From: JBBRMU01 sp038230655
GTDB taxonomy: Bacteria > Patescibacteriota > Microgenomatia > UBA1406 > GWC2-37-13
NCBI GenBank assembly: GCA_038230655.1
Contig: JBBRMU010000010.1
Location: 1-44,496, forward strand
DNA length: 44,496 nt
Reading direction: 5' to 3'
Shown here: in pieces, positions 24,504 through 31,330 of the stretch
Numbering within the stretch: position 1 is the stretch's first letter
How the letters are laid out: every line of letters begins with the position of its first letter
Program-made: the position numbers and the translations under genes
Notes under the pieces: generated by a model
What the model saw: the letters and a program-made list of their open reading frames with translations, nothing else
The model's database searches: none
What the model was told of the DNA's origin: nothing

Positions 24504-24775
24504 ACATTGCAGCTGAAATCATAATGCCTTGACCTACACCTACCCATACAGTCGCAAATGTCTGATAAAGAATATAAATAGCATTGTAATTAAGGTTTTT
24601 TAAACCGAGGTCGAAGGGACGGTGCCTCCGCTCATGCAAACTGGTGACACAACCAGTAAATCATTTCACCTAAGTAATGAACTGATATACAAACTCCAAT
24701 CATCATGACCATAAATTTAACTGATAAAAATCCAAGAAGAAAATAATAATCAGGGGAGGGAGTTATAAGATACGA
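24493..24775 (-). pseudogene. Remnant of a small membrane protein gene, frameshifted
   Basis: On the minus strand, frame A (24775-24632) reads hydrophobic sequence YYFLLGFLSVKFMVMMIGV and ISVHYLGEMIYWLCHQFA before a TGA; frame B then continues with HERRHRPFDLGLKNLNYNA, IYILYQTFATVWVGVGQG and IMISAAMFMK, ending at 24493. A single shift near 24640 would join them into one protein with three or four membrane helices. No start codon precedes the first hydrophobic stretch (ATG at 24712 is internal). Family unknown. Two independent small ORFs are the alternative. This accounts for most of the 24504-24896 gap; the rest shows nothing. Confidence 0.4.
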
Positions 24776-24896
24776 TCACCACGGATAAAAAAATAAGAAA
24801 ATTTAAAAAAAGCGGTGGAATTTCGGTAAAAAACTAGTCATTACTCATATGTAGTAGCTTTTTCATTTTCTTGATGGTCTTCCAGAAAACCTAAGG

Positions 24897-25538
24897 TTAA
24901 TAAGTAAAAATGAAACTATCAACAAGTTCATTAATGGTATTTTCATATTTTTTTAGGTATATTTTTACTGGAAAGTAGTAATCTATAATCCATGCTTTCT
25001 TACCTCCATCTAAGTGACATGCATTAACCTGATAAAGCTCCGCTCCTTGCTGATTTTTTAGTCTCCAAACATACGCTTGAGTTTTTGAGGTGAGCTTTTT
25101 TTTACTCACTAAGAACATATCACTATGAATATTGGTCTTAGTTAGACTGTTACAGAGCCCCAAAGAACTATCAACTCTCATTAAATGCTCAATTGTTATA
25201 TAGTAGTCCTCACTCGTAATCTGAAACCCTTTTATTCCAGACCTCATGAGAGCCGAAGTAGTCGCCGGAACATCAGCTGGGAGGGAGAGAGCTGCAATTT
25301 GTCCTGATTGGAATGTTTGAATGATATGGTTACCAAGGGCATTAGTGAGTGTCGCCTTTACCTCCTGCGCTTTCTGAATTGTAGCCGAGTCGGTACTGTT
25401 TTTTATAGCGTCGTACACAGCATTCTTATTTACGTTTGTTACAGCAGGCTTCAGGGGAGTTTTTTTAGAAAAAATAGCAGATATGAGAAGGACTACCATC
25501 ACTATAAATATTCCCATGAGAAGTACTTTATTATTCAT
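24897..25538 (-). CDS. Hypothetical membrane-anchored protein, 213 aa
   Basis: I do not recognise this protein. It has one N-terminal membrane helix (VLLMGIFIVMVVLLISAIF), then a Thr/Ala-rich linker and a globular domain, probably outside the membrane, with Cys in LGLCNSLTK and NACHLDG that could form a disulfide. The end has YYFPVKIYLKKYENTINELV. It lies 9 bp after the SAM-cleaving-type gene and is the last member of a four-gene minus-strand operon with transporter genes. A lipobox is absent, so it is a signal-anchor rather than a lipoprotein. Confidence 0.75.
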   Translation of the reverse strand: MNNKVLLMGIFIVMVVLLISAIFSKKTPLKPAVTNVNKNAVYDAIKNSTDSATIQKAQEVKATLTNALGNHIIQTFQSGQIAALSLPADVPATTSALMRSGIKGFQITSEDYYITIEHLMRVDSSLGLCNSLTKTNIHSDMFLVSKKKLTSKTQAYVWRLKNQQGAELYQVNACHLDGGKKAWIIDYYFPVKIYLKKYENTINELVDSFIFTY

Positions 25539-25547
25539 GACAGTAAC

Positions 25548-26366
25548 TTAAATTTCAATCTTGATGCCGGGGAGAGGGTTATTAAACAGATGAGTACCAG
25601 TTGTTTTTTCTTCTTCTGTAAAGTGCCTCCAAACAGTAATTTCCAGATAGGGATTATCTTTTTCGCCGGACGATCCTGGAAAAATCACTAATTCACCAGG
25701 TTTCCCACCAAAAAAATTATTTACATATCTTGCATTTTTCCGTATACCGTTTATTGTTACTGGAACATCCGAATCATACTCATATCTTCCTTTAAAATCT
25801 TCAAGTTTTATAGTGGTCTTTATATTGCCGAAGTTGTCAATATGGGCAACAAAATGTCCTCTCAACTCTGGAATCAAATTAGAGGAGATCTCTTCCAAAT
25901 CTAGATCGTCTTCTTTCCCATCCATTAAATATGCACAAACACGAGCATATAAATCCCTTGAACGGAACTGACTGCCTTTATCAAGTCCACGATAGACATA
26001 TACTTTTTCCAGATGCGATTTAAGTAATGAAAAGTCATATCCAGCATTTGGACCACAGAGGAGTATACCCGATGCCATTCTTAGAATTATAAATTCAGCG
26101 CCTTGGGAAACTTCAACCGCCGATTCAGTTTGTATGCGTGGATCAGTATTTTGAAAAATTACTGTTTCGTGTGGTCTGCCATATTTCTCTTCAACAAGTG
26201 TAACCTGAGAGAGGAGAAATGAAGTATGGATTGTGGATGGAGTTGAGGAAATGAAGTTAATATTAGGTGACGATGGACTATCTAAAAAACCCTCAACAGT
26301 AGTCCGGACTTCCTGACATGTAAGACTATCTCCAGCCCAGTCTGCAACAACGATCAGCTTTTTCAT
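25548..26366 (-). CDS. SAM hydroxide adenosyltransferase family protein (DUF62), divergent
   Basis: Members of this family cleave S-adenosylmethionine to adenosine and methionine with water (hydroxide). Family marks are the central IDNFGNIKTT (usual D-x-F-G-N-x-x-T-N), GPNAGYDFSLL (usual GPDNG), FRSRDLYARVCAYL (usual F-H-G-R-D-x-F-A-P-x-A-A) and GELVIFPGSSG near the end. The N-terminal TDFG motif is changed to ADWAGD, and other sites are worn, so the substrate may differ. It is 2 bp after the transporter gene and 9 bp before a membrane protein. Confidence 0.78.
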   Translation of the reverse strand: MKKLIVVADWAGDSLTCQEVRTTVEGFLDSPSSPNINFISSTPSTIHTSFLLSQVTLVEEKYGRPHETVIFQNTDPRIQTESAVEVSQGAEFIILRMASGILLCGPNAGYDFSLLKSHLEKVYVYRGLDKGSQFRSRDLYARVCAYLMDGKEDDLDLEEISSNLIPELRGHFVAHIDNFGNIKTTIKLEDFKGRYEYDSDVPVTINGIRKNARYVNNFFGGKPGELVIFPGSSGEKDNPYLEITVWRHFTEEEKTTGTHLFNNPLPGIKIEI

Positions 26367-26368
26367 AT

Positions 26369-27613
26369 TTAGATATTAAGTATTGATGTGACAACTGCAG
26401 CAATTGCAGCTAACACAATCATTACTGCAGATGTTCCTGCTACATAATTATACCATTTATTATTCGTATAAGTGCCCATCAACTCTTTGTTATTTGATAT
26501 TTTTAAGAGGAAAAACAAAATGACTGGCAATAAAATTGCATTTAATGACTGTGTATATAAGACAATTTTAAATAAGTTGATAGAGGGCAACATAACAATT
26601 AATCCAGCCGCGGTTAAATTAAACAAGAATATACCATAGAAAAGTTTACTTTTAGAAAAAGGCGCATCAAGAGTCCCCTCAAATCCAAAAAACTCACTAA
26701 AAACATAGGCAGTTGACAGTGAAATTATAATCATACCTATTAAAGCTGCATTCATGAGTCCGACCGCAAATAGTACTCCCGCAAACTTACCAGCAAAAGG
26801 CTGTATTGCCATTGCTGCCTGTTCACCAGTTGTTACATTTACTTTGTTTACAAAAAGAGTTGCTGCCGTTGCAATAATGATAAAAAAAGTAAAGAAGTTT
26901 GAAAGGGAAGCGCCGAAAAATGCTTCAAATTTAGCAAATCTAAGATTATTTATCGGTACGTTTTTATCCTTCATATAACTCTGAACAAAAAACTGACCCC
27001 AGGGTGTAATTGTCGTACCTAAGACTGCAATAGCTGTGACAATATAGTCTTTAGTTAAGATATTCGACGATGGTACAACGAGGGAAGTAAATGCCTCACC
27101 CCAGTGCGGCTTCCCAAGGAGCGCTGAAAAAACATATGAAAGGTAGATAATCATTCCTAACATGAAAACTTTCTGATTTGTCTGATAGTTGGCGTTTGTT
27201 ACCAAAAGAAAAGCAACTAAGATAATGAAAAATATAAAAGGTGCAGAAGGTAGTCCAAGAATCTGGCTCGATGTTTTAAGGGCTGAAACATTGGCTAATA
27301 TTGATCCAAAGTTAGCGATGGACATGAGTAAAAACATTCCGCAGGCAACGATAATTCCAAATCTCTCTCTAATTAAATCGGCTAGACCTTTTCCTGTCAC
27401 CACTGCAATACGGGAGCCCATCTCTTGAGTAATTGCATAAAGTAATGTTAAAAAAGGCAGAGTTAAAAGAATTGTATATCCCAGGTGCGCACCCGCTAAA
27501 GAGTAGGTTGTAACTCCTGCGCCATCGTTACCCGCCATAGTGGTAATTGTTGATGGGCCAAGCACTGCTAAGAATAGCAAAAGCCGTTTTTTCCAACCTT
27601 TTATAAAGTTCAT
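26369..27613 (-). CDS. NRAMP-related divalent cation transporter (possibly Mg-type)
   Basis: The 414-aa protein has eleven or so membrane helices with NRAMP features. In helix 1 the usual D-P-G-N is D30-G-A-G (MAGNDGAGVTTYSLAGAHLGY, quoted in halves: MAGNDGAGVTT and YSLAGAHLGY). In helix 6 the usual M-P-H is T203-P-W (LGTTITPWGQFFVQS). The Met and Asn that favour Mn and Fe are thus missing, as in NRAMP-related magnesium transporters. It is 20 bp after a gene for an MgtE-like soluble protein, supporting a Mg role. This substrate call is inference; Al or Mn transport is not excluded. Confidence 0.85.
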   Translation of the reverse strand: MNFIKGWKKRLLLFLAVLGPSTITTMAGNDGAGVTTYSLAGAHLGYTILLTLPFLTLLYAITQEMGSRIAVVTGKGLADLIRERFGIIVACGMFLLMSIANFGSILANVSALKTSSQILGLPSAPFIFFIILVAFLLVTNANYQTNQKVFMLGMIIYLSYVFSALLGKPHWGEAFTSLVVPSSNILTKDYIVTAIAVLGTTITPWGQFFVQSYMKDKNVPINNLRFAKFEAFFGASLSNFFTFFIIIATAATLFVNKVNVTTGEQAAMAIQPFAGKFAGVLFAVGLMNAALIGMIIISLSTAYVFSEFFGFEGTLDAPFSKSKLFYGIFLFNLTAAGLIVMLPSINLFKIVLYTQSLNAILLPVILFFLLKISNNKELMGTYTNNKWYNYVAGTSAVMIVLAAIAAVVTSILNI

Positions 27614-27633
27614 ATTAATTTTTGATAAATGGT

Positions 27634-28842
27634 TTATATCTTATCAATAAGATACTCAGTAACATCATCAAAGGTTATAATACCGAGTATTTTTTTACTG
27701 TTATCTATTACGGGAACTGCAGTCAACTTATACTTTAACATTCTTTTTACAGCGATTTCCTTTGGTGTTTTTAGGTGGACAATACTTACATTCTGAGTCA
27801 TAAATTTATAGACAATTGCATCATTTTTTTGAAGAAGGAGTTCGTGGATACTAAAAACACCGACAAGCTCCAGATGCTGATTAACAACATAAATATATAT
27901 GAGAAAAGAGAAGTCCGGTGTAAACTTTCTGATCAAGGTGAGCACCTCACTTGCAGTATTTTGGGGCGAGACGGTCATGTACTCAGTTGTTATAAGTTTT
28001 CCAATTGGAGTGCTTGAGAACTTCAGTAAGTAATTCAGCCTTTTCTTCACTTCATCGGGTAGAAAATTCAGAATATTCTCACGTCTTTTAAGAGAGAGTG
28101 TCAATAAAATATCAACAGCTTCGTCAGGATCAACATAAGTTATGATTTTTGCAGCGTTTTCTGGACTTAACTGCCTAAAGAGTGCACCCTGATAGTTAAC
28201 ATTAAGATTTCCAACGACCTCAGCCGCATACTTTTTGTCAAGGAGATTCAATATCTTTTTAATATTTAGAATATTTGTCTTTTCAAGATGGTCTGCAAGA
28301 TCCTCCGGAGGGATTCTTGCTAATTTTTCATTTTCTTTCTTTAGTTTTACACGTCCTCTTGCAAGTTCAAGTGGCTGAATATATCCCCAGGAGAGAAACT
28401 GAGACGTCAGTTTGACTCCAAGTGTTAAGAAAACATTGAAGACTAGTCTCTCGATTTTGAGCCATCTTAGTACCCCGAGAAATCCAATATCAACACCTGC
28501 GATATAAAGATCGGGCTTATCCTGTAAAACTATATCGTTAACTCGGACGATTTTATTACCTTGAATATCAATAATCTGTTTATCAAGAAGATTTTTCACA
28601 ACATATAGTTCGTTATCTGCGAGCTCTGATGTAAGATAACTTTTACTAAGGGCTATTTCTCCATTAAATTTATTTACGAACTGGAATGGAACAATAATGT
28701 GAGTATTTTCTGAAGTTCTAATGGACACCTTGGTAATTGTTGGGTGATCAGAAGCAAGAAAAATAAGATCACTTAACTTACCAACTTTTATACCATCTTC
28801 CGTTCTGATCTCCTTACCTTTTATTTCAGAAAAATATAGCAT
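27634..28842 (-). CDS. PRC-barrel/MgtE-N/CBS-domain protein without membrane part
   Basis: The 402-aa protein has a PRC-barrel-like N-terminus (KGKEIRTEDGIKVGKLSDL), a second similar segment (VVKNLLDKQIIDIQGNKIV), an MgtE N-type helical superhelix at about 175-280 (IPPEDLADHLEK, LNLLDKKYAAEVVG, LSPENAAKIITYVDPDEAVD in parts) and two CBS domains to the end (TTEYMTVSPQNTASE; TAVPVIDNSKKILGIITFDD). In MgtE these cytosolic domains sense Mg and gate the channel; here no channel helices follow. Placed directly before the NRAMP-related gene, it probably regulates that transporter. Confidence 0.88.
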   Translation of the reverse strand: MLYFSEIKGKEIRTEDGIKVGKLSDLIFLASDHPTITKVSIRTSENTHIIVPFQFVNKFNGEIALSKSYLTSELADNELYVVKNLLDKQIIDIQGNKIVRVNDIVLQDKPDLYIAGVDIGFLGVLRWLKIERLVFNVFLTLGVKLTSQFLSWGYIQPLELARGRVKLKKENEKLARIPPEDLADHLEKTNILNIKKILNLLDKKYAAEVVGNLNVNYQGALFRQLSPENAAKIITYVDPDEAVDILLTLSLKRRENILNFLPDEVKKRLNYLLKFSSTPIGKLITTEYMTVSPQNTASEVLTLIRKFTPDFSFLIYIYVVNQHLELVGVFSIHELLLQKNDAIVYKFMTQNVSIVHLKTPKEIAVKRMLKYKLTAVPVIDNSKKILGIITFDDVTEYLIDKI

Positions 28843-29148
28843 TCAGCACAAGATAATATATAAGCAGTACACTCGATTTATTATGTTATTTAGGTTACGA
28901 TGACTTTTTTAAGGTTAAGACTCAGTATTTGGGCGTTTGAATGTACTATTCTACCACTCTATGTGAAGGATTTCACCTGCAGAAATATAGTTTGATAATT
29001 CTCTGCAAAAAAAATCCATGGCTTCCGCAATACATTCATTATTCATCCCGATGGAGGATATGTCAACCTCAAATATTGTGGCTAGTACGGTAAGTTCCTT
29101 CCAAAAACAGGAAAAAATGTATATAATTTATGATTAGTTATAGGTCGA
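28843..29148. other. Spacer between the transporter operon and tRNA genes
   Basis: No convincing gene. On the minus strand a 57-codon open stretch, from about 29121 to 28950, includes MNNECIAEAMDFFCREL but has no clear start or family. TTGACA with AATAAT 17 bp on (minus strand, near 29060-29030) could be a promoter giving the transporter operon a roughly 180-nt leader; I see no M-box-like Mg riboswitch in it. TATAAT near 29122-29128 may serve the tRNAs. Confidence 0.4.
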
Positions 29149-29220
29149 GGGTCTGTGGCTCAGTGGTAGAGCGTCGTCCTGATAAGACGAAGGTCGATGG
29201 TTCGATCCCATCCAGACCCA
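29149..29220 (+). tRNA. tRNA-Ile (GAT)
   Basis: A complete cloverleaf: acceptor GGGTCTG/CAGACCC, D arm GCTC/GAGC, anticodon arm TCGTC-CTGATAA-GACGA giving anticodon GAT, T arm GATGG-TTCGATC-CCATC, discriminator A. CCA is not encoded. It is 22 bp before tRNA-Val. Confidence 0.96.
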
Positions 29221-29242
29221 CATTGGTCGATGGACCAATTCC

Positions 29243-29316
29243 GGCTGCTTAGCTCAGTTGGCTAGAGCGTTGCGTTTACATCGCAAATGTCGGGGGTTCA
29301 AGTCCCTCAGCAGCCA
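29243..29316 (+). tRNA. tRNA-Val (TAC)
   Basis: A complete cloverleaf: acceptor GGCTGCT/AGCAGCC, D arm GCTC/GAGC, anticodon arm TTGCG-TTTACAT-CGCAA giving anticodon TAC, T arm CGGGG-TTCAAGT-CCCTC with one mismatch-tolerant pair, discriminator A. The next bases are CCG, so CCA must be added by enzyme. Confidence 0.95.
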
Positions 29317-29493
29317 CCGATCCTTACTTGACAACAATATAATGATGTCAAACCATCTACATATGGATCAAACTCAAGAATCAAATCCCGTGGGCTTTCC
29401 TAATCAACATTTACAGCCTCTCAAAAATAGTTGTTCTACTGTGACACATAATTCCCGCGTCAAACATATAGTATATTCCTCAGCTTCTTTCAC

Positions 29494-29522
29494 TTGAGAT
29501 CAGAAGAAGTCTGCAGTATTCT
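29494..29522 (+). promoter_or_regulatory. Leaderless promoter of the gene at 29529
   Basis: TTGAGA (29494-29499), 17-bp spacer, TATTCT (29517-29522), 6 nt, ATG at 29529. Confidence 0.65.
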
Positions 29523-29528
29523 TGAAAT

Positions 29529-29873
29529 ATGTTAGATCCAGTGAAAAATGCAAAAGTAATGGGTTTTTTATTCATAATTTTGGGTGTATTAAAAATTAAC
29601 TCTTTAATAGTACACGCAGGTGAATCTGAATCAATAGAGCTGATCTTAAATGCTTGTCTAACATTAATTCCATTTGTAGTTGGCATTGGACTATTCCAGA
29701 AGAAACTTTGGGGAGTATATGGAAATGGATTATTAGTAGTCCTTATAGTATTAGAAATTATCTACAACTATTTTGTCTTGGCTACGGTGTCGGTTGGCGA
29801 TCTTGTATCTCTCGCAATTTATATAGTTTTATTTTTGTGGTTTTGGTCTGCAAAGCAGAAATTTTCTAAATAA
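29529..29873 (+). CDS. Small four-helix membrane protein, unknown
   Basis: I do not recognise this 114-aa protein. It has about four membrane helices: VMGFLFIILGVLKINSLIV, LILNACLTLIPFVVGIGLF, YGNGLLVVLIVLEIIYNYF and LVSLAIYIVLFLWFW, joined by short loops, with a basic C-terminus (SAKQKFSK). The layout resembles many small DUF-type membrane proteins. It stands alone between the tRNAs and the SET gene and has its own leaderless-type promoter. Confidence 0.75.
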   Translation: MLDPVKNAKVMGFLFIILGVLKINSLIVHAGESESIELILNACLTLIPFVVGIGLFQKKLWGVYGNGLLVVLIVLEIIYNYFVLATVSVGDLVSLAIYIVLFLWFWSAKQKFSK

Positions 29874-29941
29874 TTTTAAATGCCCTCCTGTCCTAACTAA
29901 CTTAGTCTTTGATATAATAATAGGGTAAACAAACTAACCTT

Positions 29942-29953
29942 CTATTTAAATAG
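29942..29953. promoter_or_regulatory. Perfect 12-bp palindrome before the SET gene
   Basis: CTATTTAAATAG lies 12 bp before the SET ATG and 23 bp after a TATAAT box (29913-29918), inside the presumed 40-nt leader. It could be a repressor site; AT-rich palindromes also arise by chance. Confidence 0.35.
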
Positions 29954-29965
29954 TTAAATACATGT

Positions 29966-30706
29966 ATGTTCTTATTAGATGAATCATTTTTGGAAATAAA
30001 AACAGTCTCCAATACTAAGATGGTGAAGAATAGGGGAGTCTTTGCGAAAAAAGATATCCAGGGAGGAACTGTGATAGGGGATTATATTGGCGTTGTGACT
30101 GCTGAAGATGATGAAGATGAGCATAAATTCGGGACCTACTATATTTGGTATGGTAAGAATACTTCGATATATGGCGACCCCAAAATCCCTGGTGTTCATA
30201 TCATCAACCACTCATGTATGTCAAACTGTGGAATGATTGAACACAAAACCCATCTTGTTTATTATGCCCTGAGAAAAATATTTAAAGGTGAGGAACTTAC
30301 TGTTTTTTATGATTTAGGATTACCAGGCGATGACTGTAATCCATGCACTCATCAATGTTACTGTGGCACACCTCTCTGTACAGGAACTACACACTCTGCA
30401 GAAGATTTAACTGAACCTAAGGATGAGAAAGAAGATGGGTCTCTGTATTTAAAACCTGGTTCAACTCTCCCGCCATTACCAAAGTATCCAAAAAAAATTC
30501 GAGACAGTGTCAACGATAATATTTATGCTTCACTTCGTAAAAGAGCCGTTAGCTTAGATACTTCATCATTTCCCTCAAAAAAAGAAATCAAAAATTCAAT
30601 TAGAAATACAGGCTTACCTATCTATGTATCAAACTTAAATACAGAAATATATGGTATTCATAATAGTTACATAATCCTTAAAAATAAAAACCCCGCTAGA
30701 AAATAA
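29966..30706 (+). CDS. SET-domain protein with post-SET zinc motif
   Basis: SET domains transfer methyl groups from SAM to protein lysine. Seen here: KNRGVFAKKDIQGGTVIGDY (residues 21-40, start of SET), IINHSCMSNCGM with the N-H-S core at 81-83 (SAM and pseudoknot), GEELTVFYD at 108-116 with the catalytic-region Tyr, and a post-SET C131-x-C133-x4-C138 (CYCGTPLC) which, with a Cys of the core, normally binds zinc and closes the lysine channel. A basic tail of about 105 residues follows. It is single-copy between a membrane gene and two lysine-rich micro-genes on the other strand. Those peptides are possible substrates; ribosomal proteins are another option. Confidence 0.88.
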   Translation: MFLLDESFLEIKTVSNTKMVKNRGVFAKKDIQGGTVIGDYIGVVTAEDDEDEHKFGTYYIWYGKNTSIYGDPKIPGVHIINHSCMSNCGMIEHKTHLVYYALRKIFKGEELTVFYDLGLPGDDCNPCTHQCYCGTPLCTGTTHSAEDLTEPKDEKEDGSLYLKPGSTLPPLPKYPKKIRDSVNDNIYASLRKRAVSLDTSSFPSKKEIKNSIRNTGLPIYVSNLNTEIYGIHNSYIILKNKNPARK

Positions 30707-30713
30707 GCGGGGC
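30680..30713 (-). terminator. Terminator of the 12-codon gene, inside the SET gene 3' end
   Basis: On the minus strand CCCCGCT (30713-30707 region) pairs with AGCGGGG (30697-30691), then a T-rich run (complement of A-rich 30681-30690). The hairpin covers the SET stop codon at 30704-30706, so it may also act for the plus strand, though no T run follows there. Confidence 0.8.
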
Positions 30714-30733
30714 CTAAATTCACTTGTAATTAC

Positions 30734-30772
30734 TTATCTTTTTTTTGCTTTTTTAGCTTTCTTTTTGGCCAT
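30734..30772 (-). CDS. Lysine-rich micro-ORF, 12 aa
   Basis: ATG at 30772 opens MAKKKAKKAKKR and a TAA stop: seven Lys and one Arg in twelve residues. Just before it AAAGGAGGTGAT (30788-30777) is a 12-base perfect match to the 16S 3' tail, with 8 nt between GGAGG and ATG. Upstream are a roughly 147-nt leader and a TTGACT-18-TAAAAT promoter; downstream a terminator. All parts of an expressed gene are present, which chance would rarely give. Function unknown; a nucleic-acid or ribosome binding peptide, or a methylation target of the adjacent SET protein, is possible. Shorter than normal annotation limits. Confidence 0.72.
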   Translation of the reverse strand: MAKKKAKKAKKR

Positions 30773-30800
30773 GAATATCACCTCCTTTAAAAACTGAAAA

Positions 30801-30819
30801 ATTAAACGACTCGTTTAAT
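30801..30819. promoter_or_regulatory. Perfect inverted repeat in the leader of the 12-codon gene
   Basis: ATTAAACGA, C, TCGTTTAAT: 9-bp arms around one base, 12 bp upstream of the Shine-Dalgarno sequence on the minus strand. It could be a protein site or an RNA hairpin (7-bp stem) next to the ribosome site. Confidence 0.55.
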
Positions 30820-30925
30820 GAATATTTTCGGTATGAGATGAAGTCTACATTATGCAGAAGATTATATGAATTGTTTTTTCCAGGTGACTCTGTTTCTTGA
30901 GATTTTATATCACAAGTCATACTAC

Positions 30926-30955
30926 ATTTTATTAATTTTTGTAGTATAAAGTCAA
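30926..30955 (-). promoter_or_regulatory. Promoter of the 12-codon gene
   Basis: Minus strand TTGACT (30955-30950), 18-bp spacer, TAAAAT (30931-30926). Start expected near 30919. It follows the terminator of the 23-codon gene by about 10 bp. Confidence 0.65.
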
Positions 30956-30965
30956 GGGGAATATT

Positions 30966-31000
30966 TAAAAAAATACCCCGTCATATATGCACGGGGTATT
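30966..31000 (-). terminator. Terminator of the 23-codon gene
   Basis: Minus strand ATACCCCGT (30999-30991 complement) pairs with ACGGGGTAT (30981-30973 complement) around a 9-nt loop, followed by seven T (complement of A at 30967-30973). It ends 21 bp after the stop codon. Confidence 0.88.
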
Positions 31001-31020
31001 TGAAAATCACTAAAAATCAA

Positions 31021-31092
31021 TTACTTTCTTTTTTTAGTTTTTTTTGCTTTTTTTGCTGTTGATTTTCTTGTTGTTTTTTTCTTGGCTGCCAT
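31021..31092 (-). CDS. Lysine-rich micro-ORF, 23 aa, with H3-like TTRKSTA stretch
   Basis: ATG at 31092 opens MAAKKKTTRKST, then AKKAKKTKKRK and TAA: eleven Lys and two Arg in 23 residues, no acidic or aromatic residue. AAGGAGGTGAT (31113-31103) is an 11-base match to the 16S tail, 11 nt between GGAGG and ATG. Promoter TTGACA-18-TAAAAT and a leader of about 165 nt lie upstream and a strong terminator lies downstream. Its leader resembles that of the 12-codon gene, so the two are probably duplicates. Residues 7-16 resemble histone H3 residues 6-15 (TARKSTGGKA). Function unknown. Confidence 0.75.
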   Translation of the reverse strand: MAAKKKTTRKSTAKKAKKTKKRK

Positions 31093-31264
31093 AAGAACAA
31101 TCACCTCCTTCAATTTGAAATGTGTTTTCTAATACTCAAATAAAAACTATTTTCGTGATAAAAAAACAAGATAAAAGAAGACTGGGAATATTGAGAGTAA
31201 AGTATTTGATTTGTCGCTTCACCAGGCTCTTTCTCAGAAGTGCTTATTTTCATATTATTCTTTC

Positions 31265-31294
31265 ATTTTAAATGTATTTTTTAGTATATGTCAA
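31265..31294 (-). promoter_or_regulatory. Promoter of the 23-codon gene
   Basis: Minus strand TTGACA (31294-31289), 18-bp spacer, TAAAAT (31270-31265). Start expected near 31258. It is divergent from the pepF promoter. Confidence 0.7.
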
Positions 31295-31315
31295 GCGTAT
31301 TTTTAAGATAAAAAT

Positions 31316-31324
31316 TGGTATAAT
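31316..31324 (+). promoter_or_regulatory. Extended -10 promoter of pepF
   Basis: TGGTATAAT (31316-31324) is a TG-extended -10 box, 6 nt before the ATG at 31331; no -35 is needed for this type. Confidence 0.65.
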
Positions 31325-31330
31325 TAAATT

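Noticed and set aside
28843..29060. Mg riboswitch (M-box) before the MgtE-like/NRAMP operon
   Set aside because: The leader has none of the conserved M-box blocks and only a short simple hairpin.
29258..29497. A 79-codon plus-strand frame
   Set aside because: It starts inside tRNA-Val and runs into spacer; no domain, no promoter.
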